Source: JAGIBJ01 sp032119595
GTDB taxonomy: Bacteria > Actinomycetota > Thermoleophilia > Solirubrobacterales > Solirubrobacteraceae
Length of the DNA stretch: 64,000 nt
Reading direction: 5' to 3'
Assembly (NCBI GenBank): GCA_032119595.1
Contig: JAUMBQ010000008.1
Location: 324,920-388,919, forward strand
Under the pieces are notes generated by a model. It did not search any database, had not been told where the DNA came from, and worked only from the letters and a program-made list of their open reading frames with translations. Positions within the stretch are counted from its first letter, which is position 1; each line of letters begins with the position of its first letter. Shown here piece by piece: positions 8,001-15,064 of the stretch. The translations under genes and the position numbers were made by a program.

Positions 8001-9422
8001 TCAGAGCCCGCCGCCGCGCAGCACGTACGGGATCGTGCGCAGGAGGATCTTCACGTCGGTCCAGAACGACCAGGTCGTCACGTAGAGGTAGTCGATCTTG
8101 ACCATCTCGTGGAGCGGGATCTTGGCCGAGCCGAGGATCTGCCACTGACCGGTCATGCCGGGTGTCAGAGCCAGACGGCGGCGATGCCAGCCGACCACCT
8201 GACTGTCTTCGTCGACGACGAGCGGGCGCGGGCCCACGAGCGACATGTCGCCCTTGAACACGTTGAAGAGCTGCGGGAGCTCGTCGAGCGACGTCTTGCG
8301 CAGGATCCGGCCGACGCGCGTGATGCGAGGATCGCCGGCGATCTTGAAGAGCCCGACCGTCTCGTTGTCCCCGCGAAGTTCGTCCTTGCGGGCATCGGCG
8401 TCCGCGACCATCGTGCGGAATTTGAGAATCTCGAAGCGCTCGCCGTCGCGGCCGACGCGCGTCTGGCGGAAGAACACGTCGCCGCGGGTATCGAGCTTGA
8501 TCGCGGCAGCGATGATGAGCAGGATCGGCGAGACGACGAAGAGTCCACCCCCGGACACCGCGAGGTCGAGACTGCGCTTGAGCATGAGCGACGAGCGCGC
8601 CATGCGCAGGCGTCGCATCGCCAGAAGCTGCATGCCGGACAGGTCGTCGAACACGACCGAGGAGCCGAGCACCTCGAAGATGCGCGGAACGAGCGTGACG
8701 TTCACGCCGACGGCCTTGATGGCGCGGACGACATCGAGGATCTCGCTCTGGTCGACCTGCTCCGGCGCGACGATGACGCGCTCGATGCCACCCTCGGAAA
8801 TCGCCCGCTCCAGGCGCGGGATCAGCGCCTCGACCTGACCGGGGACGAACGAGATTCGGTCGACGACATGCGCGCTGACGGCGTGCGTGCCCTCAAGCTT
8901 GGCGGCGACATCCTCAGCCGTAGCCTCGGCGCCGAGCACCAGGCATCGCTCGACGGCGACACGGCTCGTCACGAACGATCGCGCGGCGTAGCGGAACAGC
9001 AGAAGCGAGAAGAAGCTGGAGACCCAGAGGGCGAACACGGTGGTGTTCGTCAGCGCACCGAACACGATCCGGTCGTCGAGGAAGCTCGCGACGAGCGCGA
9101 CCACCGTGGCGACGTGGAAGAGCTGGGGAGCCTCGTCGAGCGTCGTCTTGCGCAGGAGGAGTTCGTCACGGTCGTACAGGCCAATCGCCTTCGCGATGAC
9201 CACGACGACGGGAATCGCGAGGAGCGCCGTGATCCGGGGCGTCTGACCGCCAACCAGTCCGATGGAGATCGCCAGCGACAGGAACATCGACGTCGCGTCC
9301 GAGGTGGCGAGCGCGCGCCGATACGTGCGATCGCGGCGACCACTCGTGTGGGAGTGGCTGCGCTCGATGATCGGGCGCTCGGCGACGACCGCCTCGGTGG
9401 GAATCGAGCTGGCCGCAGGCAT
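8001..9422 (-). CDS. Polyprenyl-phosphate sugar-1-phosphate transferase (WbaP/CpsE type)
   Basis: Initiating glycosyltransferase that moves a sugar phosphate from a nucleotide sugar onto undecaprenyl phosphate at the inner membrane, the first step of exopolysaccharide assembly. N-terminal transmembrane helices are followed by a Rossmann-like domain (ERCLVLGAEATAEDVAAKL), then a membrane helix (LAVSGGGLFVVSPILLIIAA) and the catalytic bacterial sugar transferase domain (RQTRVGRDGERFEILKFRTM, KTSLDELPQLFNVFKGDMS, LVGPRP, TPGMTGQWQILG). I start at ATG 9422 (473 residues); the frame stays open upstream to GTG 9449 and TTG 9587, and no ribosome binding site decides. A similar transferase lies divergently at 10154. 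Confidence 0.88.
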   Translation of the reverse strand: MPAASSIPTEAVVAERPIIERSHSHTSGRRDRTYRRALATSDATSMFLSLAISIGLVGGQTPRITALLAIPVVVVIAKAIGLYDRDELLLRKTTLDEAPQLFHVATVVALVASFLDDRIVFGALTNTTVFALWVSSFFSLLLFRYAARSFVTSRVAVERCLVLGAEATAEDVAAKLEGTHAVSAHVVDRISFVPGQVEALIPRLERAISEGGIERVIVAPEQVDQSEILDVVRAIKAVGVNVTLVPRIFEVLGSSVVFDDLSGMQLLAMRRLRMARSSLMLKRSLDLAVSGGGLFVVSPILLIIAAAIKLDTRGDVFFRQTRVGRDGERFEILKFRTMVADADARKDELRGDNETVGLFKIAGDPRITRVGRILRKTSLDELPQLFNVFKGDMSLVGPRPLVVDEDSQVVGWHRRRLALTPGMTGQWQILGSAKIPLHEMVKIDYLYVTTWSFWTDVKILLRTIPYVLRGGGL

Positions 9423-9565
9423 GGTGAGCTGGTCGCCGTGATCGTTCACGGCGACGCCTGGGGGACGGCGGGGGGAGAGCCCGAGTCGAAGAGCACGACG
9501 ACGGGCCCTATCGACGATCTCGGGAGTAGACAACGCTTCTCGATCGATGTGGGACACGATGCTCT

Positions 9566-9587
9566 TTGCAGAGCACTCGCTCTGCAA
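9566..9587. promoter_or_regulatory. Perfect 9-bp inverted repeat upstream of the sugar transferase
   Basis: TTGCAGAGC, four bases ACTC, then GCTCTGCAA. It lies about 145 bases before the start of the minus-strand sugar transferase, so it could be a repressor site or a 5'-UTR hairpin. No trans-acting factor can be named. Confidence 0.4.
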
Positions 9588-10153
9588 GCTACGTCACAGA
9601 TGCGGGGGACGCAACCGTTCGGGCGTGAAGTGAGGACGTTCCCCCAGAGTCGTTGACGCAACCTCAATAGCGTCCAGACCGCAGTAACGCACCAAGAAAC
9701 CAAACAGCGCGAGGGTCATCGGCGAGCGCTTGACGAGCGCGCGGCTCCATGCCGTGCACCACGACGCGGCGCACGCGGAAACGCACCGAGTTCAGCGGCC
9801 CGCAACGCAAATGCACCTCTATTTAGTGCAACAGACGCGGCGTATTCACCGGCAAGACCGGGGATCGGGCGGACCTCGTCGACCTGCGCCAAGACCTGTC
9901 GATCTGCCCGTCCCGCCGCCGTGCAAGCACCCAGCACGACGAGTGCGAGCGTGAGCCATGTCACGGAGAGGATGAGGACAAGCGGCATTGACCTCACTAT
10001 CGGTGGGCGACGGGCACGCTGGTATGCAATACGGGACGTAGCTAGACGGATGTCGTAAATCGCCGCACACGATCGGGCCTCGCTGCCGACTCACCTATCA
10101 GTGCCTCACGCCTCGCATCACGCACGCGGAGACGCATCCCCCAGCCTCACCGC
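9588..10153. other. Intergenic region between divergent sugar transferase genes
   Basis: This 566-base stretch should contain both promoters. It is less GC-rich than the genes (for example TATTTAGTGCAACAG near 9820 and GTATGCAATACGGGAC near 10022). The only coding candidate is a short minus-strand lipoprotein frame, given separately. No tRNA, riboswitch or known repeat was recognised. Confidence 0.5.
9716..9988 (-). CDS. Possible small lipoprotein
   Basis: A frame of 90 residues starts MPLVLILSVTWLTLALVV and runs into LGAC, a good signal peptide with a lipobox; the Cys is about residue 22. GTGAGGT sits five bases before the ATG at 9988; a GTG at 9997 is an alternative. After the Cys the sequence resembles no family known to me, and the last 25 residues are Arg/Ala-rich, as random GC-rich frames often are. 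The lipobox and ribosome binding site speak for a gene; the short, low-complexity tail speaks against. If real, it lies next to polysaccharide genes and might be an envelope component. Confidence 0.33.
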   Translation of the reverse strand: MPLVLILSVTWLTLALVVLGACTAAGRADRQVLAQVDEVRPIPGLAGEYAASVALNRGAFALRAAELGAFPRAPRRGARHGAARSSSARR

Positions 10154-11695
10154 ATGACCTCGATCGACACCTCACGCAGGGCGGCCGCAGCACGGCCGCA
10201 CACCAGCGCAGACCGCAACGCCGGGGCCGCCACGCAAGTTCCCACGGTGCGGGAAGTGCGCGCGTGCGTCGGTGTGCTCGGCGAGCTGCCTGCGCCGCTC
10301 CTGTTCTTGATCGACGTGGCCTCCGTCGCGGCCGCCTGCGCGCTGGCCCCAGGCGCCATCGATGCGACGTGGAGGCTCGCGCTCGCGGCGGTGATCGTGA
10401 TCGGCCTCACCTCCCAGCACGCACACCGTTCAGGGACGGGCCGACTGCATCCGACCACGCTCGTGCGATCCATCTTCGCCGGTGGGATCGCCGCCACGGC
10501 GGCCTTGCTCGCCGCGCGCAGCCTCGCAACACACGGGCCAGACGCGCGGGAACTCCTGGCGGCGGGCGCACTCTCCACCGGAGTCGTCCTCGCCGTGCGC
10601 CTAATCCTCCAGGCGGTGGCTCGGCGCGCTCGGCGCCATGGCGCGGGGATGGTGCCGACGCTGATCGTCGGCGCCGGCGTCGTGGGCCGCCAACTCGAAC
10701 GCCGCATGCGCGCACATCCGGAACTCGGGTTCATGCCCCTCGGATTCCTCGACGACGACCCGTCCCCCTTCGGCCAGCTCGACGCTGGAACGCCCGCGAT
10801 CATCCTCGGCCCGACCTCCACCCTGCCCGAGGCCGTTCAGCGCAGTGGTGCGCGGCACGTCGTCTTCTCCTTCACCCGTGCCCCCGACTCCGAAGTGCTG
10901 CCGCTGCTGCGCGAGTGCCAGCGGCAGGGCATCGACGTGTCGGTGATGCCGCGCCTCTTTGAGAACGTCAACGGGCGGATTCGCGTGGAGCAGCTCGCCG
11001 GCCTCCCTCTCCTCGCGCTCAGGCAGACCAACCCGCGGAGCTGGCAGTTCGCGATGAAGCACGCCAGCGACCGCGTGCTCGCCGCCATCTTCTTGGTCCT
11101 GCTCTCACCGCTCATCGCGGTCGTGGCGGTGCTGGTGCGGATGAGTTCCCCAGGACCGATCCTCTATCGCCAGGAGCGCGTGGGCCGCGACGGCCGGTCG
11201 TTCCGCCTTCTGAAGTTCCGTTCGATGCGCATCTCCGAAGAGGCCCTCGACTTCGCGGTCGTGGAGCGGCTGGAAATTGCCGGCCTCGGACCCGGCGGCA
11301 TCGAGGGCGACGACCGGCGGACCGTCGTCGGACGCTTCCTGCGCCGAAGCGGACTCGACGAACTGCCCCAGCTCATGAACGTGCTTCGAGGCGAGATGTC
11401 GATCGTCGGCCCGCGACCGGAGCGCCCCGAGTTCGCCGATCGTTTCGGCGAACGGCTGCGCCGCTACGACGACCGACACTTGGTTCGGGCCGGCATCACC
11501 GGCTGGGCCCAAGTCAACGGCCTTCGCGGCCAGACTTCGATCGCCGAGCGCATCGAATGGGACAATTGGTACATCCAGAACTGGTCGCTCGGGCTTGATC
11601 TGGTCGCGCTGGCGATGACACCGCTGGCGATCCTTCGAACCCCCCGTGAGGAGGCGGTCGATGCCACGCACGCCAGCACCGCAACCCAGGACTAG
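10154..11695 (+). CDS. Polyprenyl-phosphate sugar-1-phosphate transferase, second copy
   Basis: Exopolysaccharide-initiating transferase of 513 residues with the same architecture as the divergent copy at 8001-9422: N-terminal membrane helices, a nucleotide-binding-like central domain (TLIVGAGVVGRQLERRM), a membrane helix (VLAAIFLVLLSPLIAVVAV) and the catalytic domain (RQERVGRDGRSFRLLKFRSM, RSGLDELPQLMNVLRGEMS, IVGPRPERPEF, RAGITGWAQVNGLRGQTS). The QVNGLRG form of the C-terminal motif differs from the GQWQILG form of the other copy, so the two may use different sugars. Its end overlaps the start of the histidine kinase gene by 35 bases, suggesting coexpression. Confidence 0.88.
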   Translation: MTSIDTSRRAAAARPHTSADRNAGAATQVPTVREVRACVGVLGELPAPLLFLIDVASVAAACALAPGAIDATWRLALAAVIVIGLTSQHAHRSGTGRLHPTTLVRSIFAGGIAATAALLAARSLATHGPDARELLAAGALSTGVVLAVRLILQAVARRARRHGAGMVPTLIVGAGVVGRQLERRMRAHPELGFMPLGFLDDDPSPFGQLDAGTPAIILGPTSTLPEAVQRSGARHVVFSFTRAPDSEVLPLLRECQRQGIDVSVMPRLFENVNGRIRVEQLAGLPLLALRQTNPRSWQFAMKHASDRVLAAIFLVLLSPLIAVVAVLVRMSSPGPILYRQERVGRDGRSFRLLKFRSMRISEEALDFAVVERLEIAGLGPGGIEGDDRRTVVGRFLRRSGLDELPQLMNVLRGEMSIVGPRPERPEFADRFGERLRRYDDRHLVRAGITGWAQVNGLRGQTSIAERIEWDNWYIQNWSLGLDLVALAMTPLAILRTPREEAVDATHASTATQD

Positions 11696-13700
11696 TGCCG
11701 CAGGCGGTGGGCTGCGCCGCAGTGCGCCGCCCACACCTCAGGCCGCCGAACTCTCGCAGCGGGCCACCGCACCGAACCCGTCCAAGGCCTCCAACACGGC
11801 ACCTTCGCCGGGTGGCGGAGAACCATCGGGTCCTCCCGCTGGGATGACGAGCCCAGGCGGGGATCAGATCCGCGTTCAGGACGCAGCGACCGTCGCGATC
11901 CCCCCGCGTCCGGGCACCACGCCCATGGCGCTGCTGTGGCGAGGCGCGCTCACCCTCCTCGGCGTCGGCGCACTTGCCGGCTTTGTGCTGTCGACGAATG
12001 AGATCTATCGCCAGATCGCCGCCGCCGTCCTCGCGAGCGCCTTCACGGCGGCCATCACGATCGTGCTCACCGATCGTCGCGAGGAAGCCCGTCGTACCGC
12101 GATGATCGCCCGCGAACACGAGCTTCGACTCCGCGAGCGGCAGCTCGTCCATGCGCAGCATGCCCTCGAGCGCGAGCGCAGCCGTGTGGCCCTGTTCCAG
12201 CGCGCCGCCGAGGGCCTGCGCGGCCAGCGCGAGATCGGCGCGATCGCCATCGCCGGCCTCGAGCTGATCACCACGGCCTCCGCTGCCGACTGTGGCGCCA
12301 TCTACCTGCGCCCCGACGACCGCGACGACTTCCAGCTCGCGGGCGTGCGCGGCATCGCTCCCGAGCGCGTGCCGGCCCCCAACAAGTTCGCGACCCACAG
12401 CGCCGGCCGCGAGGCCCTCGGCGGTCTGCGTGCCATGGCCACCACCCATGGTCCGTCGGGCGTGCATCACGAACTTGGGCACCGCATCCGCGTGGAGTCG
12501 TTCATTCCGATCGTCCGTCGTGGTCGCGCGATCGGCCTCGTCTGGACCGCACGGACCGCCGGCCAGCCGTTCTCGGTGCCGGAACTCGCGACCGCCGGTG
12601 GTATCGCCGACCTCGTCGCTGCCGAGATCACCGGCGCCAGCGCCCTCGCGCGCGCCATCGACGCGGCTCGCATTTCGCAGATCATGATCGAGCACGCCCC
12701 GGATCCGGTGGCGCTCTTTTCCGCCAGCGGCAAGGTCTTGGTCGAGAACCCGCCCATGGCGATGCTTCGCGGCAAGGCCCTCGCGGTCGATGTGCCGGAG
12801 ACGATGCGGCAAGGCGAGATGCGTGACGAGATCGTCACCGACGCTGGTCGACGTGTCCTCACGCGGTACGCCACCCCGGTGACCGACGGTGAGGGTCGTC
12901 CGATCGGCCGGCTCGTCGCGTTGCGCGATGTGACGGCCGAGCGCGAGGCCGACCGCCTCAAAGACGAATTCTTCGCCCTCGTCTCTCACGAGCTGCGCAC
13001 GCCGTTGACGTCCATGCTGGGCTACCTGGAACTCGTCCGCGACGAAGTGCTCAGTGAGGACGCCCTCGACTTCGTCGATGTGATCGAACGCAATGCCCAC
13101 CGCCTGCAGCGCGTCGTCGGCGACCTGCTGTTCGTCGCCCGCTTCGAGGCTGGCCACATCCCGATCCTCGAAGGCGAACTCGATCTGCGCACCCTGTGCG
13201 ATGAGGCCATCGCTGCGGCCCTTCCGGCCGCCGACCGCGCGGGGGTGCACCTGACGCTCGATGCCGACCGCACCGCCGTGATGACCGCCGACCGCGACCG
13301 GCTCGGCCAGACGCTCGACAACCTCGTCAACAACGCGATCAAGTTCACCCCGGACGGCGGCACCGTCACCCTCCGGCTGCGCGATCGCGGCGACTCGGTC
13401 GTCGTCGAGATCGTCGACTCGGGCGAGGGCATCGACCCTGACGAGATCGACAACATCTTCAAGCGCTTCTACCGCTCCGGCCGCGTGGTACGCCGCGCCG
13501 TCCCGGGCGCTGGCCTCGGGCTCACCATCGTGCGCTCGATCGTCGAGGCGCACGGCGGCACCGTCCGCGTGACCTCACGCCTGGGCCGCGGCTCGACCTT
13601 CACCGTCACCCTCCCCCGCGCCCCGCGCGATCGCTCGGCCAGCAACGTGCCGATCTACGACGCCGCGACGGCCGCGGCGCCGCAGCAGCCCCAGCCGTAA
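11661..13700 (+). CDS. Membrane sensor histidine kinase with GAF and PAS domains
   Basis: Predicted 679-residue kinase: a Pro/Ala-rich cytoplasmic N-terminus, two membrane helices (about residues 92-112 and 116-135), a coiled coil, a GAF domain (about 170-300), a PAS domain (about 325-425), and HisKA with His443 in FALVSHELRTPLTSML. The ATP-binding domain has NLVNNAIKFTPDGG and GAGLGLTIVRSIVEAHGG. All kinase boxes look intact. I place the start at ATG 11661, inside the upstream sugar transferase gene, because GAGGAGG lies seven bases before it. A response regulator gene lies convergently 550 bases downstream, and the two may be partners. Confidence 0.9.
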   Translation: MPRTPAPQPRTSAAGGGLRRSAPPTPQAAELSQRATAPNPSKASNTAPSPGGGEPSGPPAGMTSPGGDQIRVQDAATVAIPPRPGTTPMALLWRGALTLLGVGALAGFVLSTNEIYRQIAAAVLASAFTAAITIVLTDRREEARRTAMIAREHELRLRERQLVHAQHALERERSRVALFQRAAEGLRGQREIGAIAIAGLELITTASAADCGAIYLRPDDRDDFQLAGVRGIAPERVPAPNKFATHSAGREALGGLRAMATTHGPSGVHHELGHRIRVESFIPIVRRGRAIGLVWTARTAGQPFSVPELATAGGIADLVAAEITGASALARAIDAARISQIMIEHAPDPVALFSASGKVLVENPPMAMLRGKALAVDVPETMRQGEMRDEIVTDAGRRVLTRYATPVTDGEGRPIGRLVALRDVTAEREADRLKDEFFALVSHELRTPLTSMLGYLELVRDEVLSEDALDFVDVIERNAHRLQRVVGDLLFVARFEAGHIPILEGELDLRTLCDEAIAAALPAADRAGVHLTLDADRTAVMTADRDRLGQTLDNLVNNAIKFTPDGGTVTLRLRDRGDSVVVEIVDSGEGIDPDEIDNIFKRFYRSGRVVRRAVPGAGLGLTIVRSIVEAHGGTVRVTSRLGRGSTFTVTLPRAPRDRSASNVPIYDAATAAAPQQPQP

Positions 13701-14152
13701 GCGGCGCGCGGCGGCCAAACACGGTCAGACCTACGCTGAACCCGTCCGATCAGACCTGACACTCATTTCTGGTGCGGCCGACTTCCGGTTCCAGCGCCGA
13801 ACACGGTTAGATCTGAGCTGGACCCGCCGGGCAGAACCTGACCGTGATTCCCGCCATCGGGTCGCCGGCACCGCGAGGCGATCGCCAGCAGACCCGCTCA
13901 GCTCACGGCTCCCTCTGAGCCGGAGCGCCTGCGTTCTCTCGCCCCGCAGGCCCCAAGGCCGGAGCAGGGGCGCCAGCGGCGCCCCACGAGCGCACGTCGA
14001 CATGATCTGCCCGCGGCGAACACCTAGGGCTCCCAAGCCGGCGTTCTCCAGGACAAACAGAGCCCATCCTGCCGGGTCCGTTGCCGCACTCGATCAAGGG
14101 CTCCAACAGCCCCAGTGACCAGGGCAAACGGGGACCAACCTCTAGGCCGGCC
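13701..14152. other. Intergenic region between convergent kinase and regulator genes
   Basis: No convincing coding sequence. It contains a diverged pair of about 60-bp direct repeats in the first third (given separately) and then GC-rich unstructured sequence up to the terminator of the response regulator operon. Frames across it, on either strand, have random-looking Arg/Ser/Pro composition. Confidence 0.5.
13717..13858. repeat. Two diverged direct repeats of about 60 bp
   Basis: Copy one begins AAACACGGTCAGACCT near 13717 and copy two begins GAACACGGTTAGATCT near 13799. They align through GCTG-ACCCG and CCTGAC...ATT at roughly 70-75 percent identity by eye. Each copy starts CACGGT(C/T)AG and ends near CTGAC, giving weak inverted ends. 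A related but weaker stretch (TCTCATTTCCGGTGCAAG) occurs near 37585. Confidence 0.5.
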
Positions 14153-14202
14153 CAAAAAAATTGGACGCCCGGGACGGCCTGAGAGAGCCGTCCCGGGCGT
14201 CC
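14153..14202 (-). terminator. Strong Rho-independent terminator of the regulator/EAL operon
   Basis: A perfect 16-bp stem, GGACGCCCGGGACGGC at 14163-14178 and its complement at 14187-14202, with an 8-base loop. On the minus strand it is followed by AATTTTTTTGG (14153-14162 region), a proper T tract. It lies 46 bases after the response regulator stop. Confidence 0.92.
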
Positions 14203-14248
14203 TGACCCGGTGAACGCGGGGCCGGAGGATCCCGACCTGAACGCGCCC

Positions 14249-15064
14249 TTAGATGAAGGGGTTGGGGTCCTCGCCCGCAGCAGCGCTGCGGTTGGCTGCA
14301 GGCGCGGAAATGGCCGGCTGGGAGCCCACAGCAACCGATGGTGGGGCAGCGTCCGGTGCGGGCGCCTTGCTGCCCATGCCGAGGTAGCGGTAACCGAACC
14401 CGCGGACCGTTTCGATCGGCACGTCCTCCGCCGGCATAACCGACTCGAGCTTGCGGCGCAGATAGCCCACGTAGAGCTTGACCTGCTCCGGTGCCGCGCG
14501 GTCGTTGCCCCAGACCAGCTCGAGCAGGCGATCCCGCCCGATGACCTCGCCCGGATGGCGGACCAGCGTGTGGAGCAGGCGGAACTCAAGCGGCGTGAGG
14601 TGCACCGGCGTGCCTTGCACCGCGACCGTGGCGGTCACCGGATCGATGGCCACCAGGCCGTCGTCGATCGCCTGCGGCGCCTCGCCGCTGACATCCGAAG
14701 AGCGGCGCAGGATCGCATCGATGCGGGCCAGTAGCTCCTGGCGACCAAACGGCTTGGTCACGTAGTCGTCGGCGCCGCTCTTGAGACCGCGCACCTTCTC
14801 GAGTTCGGTGCTGGCGGCGGTGAGCATGATCACCGGGACGTCGGTGACGTCCCGGATCCGCTGCAGGGTCTGCCAGCCGTCGATGTCCGGCATCGTGACG
14901 TCGAGGAGCACAAGGTCTGGGACGTCGCTGAAGATATGGCGCAGCGCAGCTCGGCCATCGATGGCCTCACTCACGTCGTAGCCGGCTCGCTCCAACAGGA
15001 GCCTGACCAGGCTGCGAACATCGGGCTCATCGTCAACGACGAGTACTTGGTGTTGGGTCGTCAT
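14249..15064 (-). CDS. OmpR/PhoB-family response regulator
   Basis: Two-component regulator of 271 residues. The receiver domain (1-115) has the acidic pair Asp11-Asp12, phosphoacceptor Asp55 in LVLLDVTMPDIDGW, and Lys104 in DDYVTKPFG. The OmpR-type winged helix (about 135-230) contains LTPLEFRLLHTLVRHPGEV and VKLYVGYLRRKLE and ends in RGFGYRYL. A 40-residue Ala/Pro-rich tail follows. The ATG at 15064 overlaps the stop of the upstream GGDEF-EAL gene (ATGA), so the two are translationally coupled. Likely partner: the convergent histidine kinase at 11661-13700. Confidence 0.93.
   Translation of the reverse strand: MTTQHQVLVVDDEPDVRSLVRLLLERAGYDVSEAIDGRAALRHIFSDVPDLVLLDVTMPDIDGWQTLQRIRDVTDVPVIMLTAASTELEKVRGLKSGADDYVTKPFGRQELLARIDAILRRSSDVSGEAPQAIDDGLVAIDPVTATVAVQGTPVHLTPLEFRLLHTLVRHPGEVIGRDRLLELVWGNDRAAPEQVKLYVGYLRRKLESVMPAEDVPIETVRGFGYRYLGMGSKAPAPDAAPPSVAVGSQPAISAPAANRSAAAGEDPNPFI

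Noticed and set aside
7926..9656. A 576-codon plus-strand open frame
   Set aside because: It lies antisense to the sugar transferase, whose motifs are unambiguous; its product is rich in Arg, Asp and His with no domain, typical of GC-rich antisense frames.
9730..9954. A 74-codon plus-strand frame in the intergenic region
   Set aside because: His/Arg/Pro-rich random composition and no ribosome binding site; it is antisense to the more plausible lipoprotein frame.
11514..13553. A 679-codon minus-strand open frame
   Set aside because: Antisense to the histidine kinase, which has all kinase motifs; composition is random-like.
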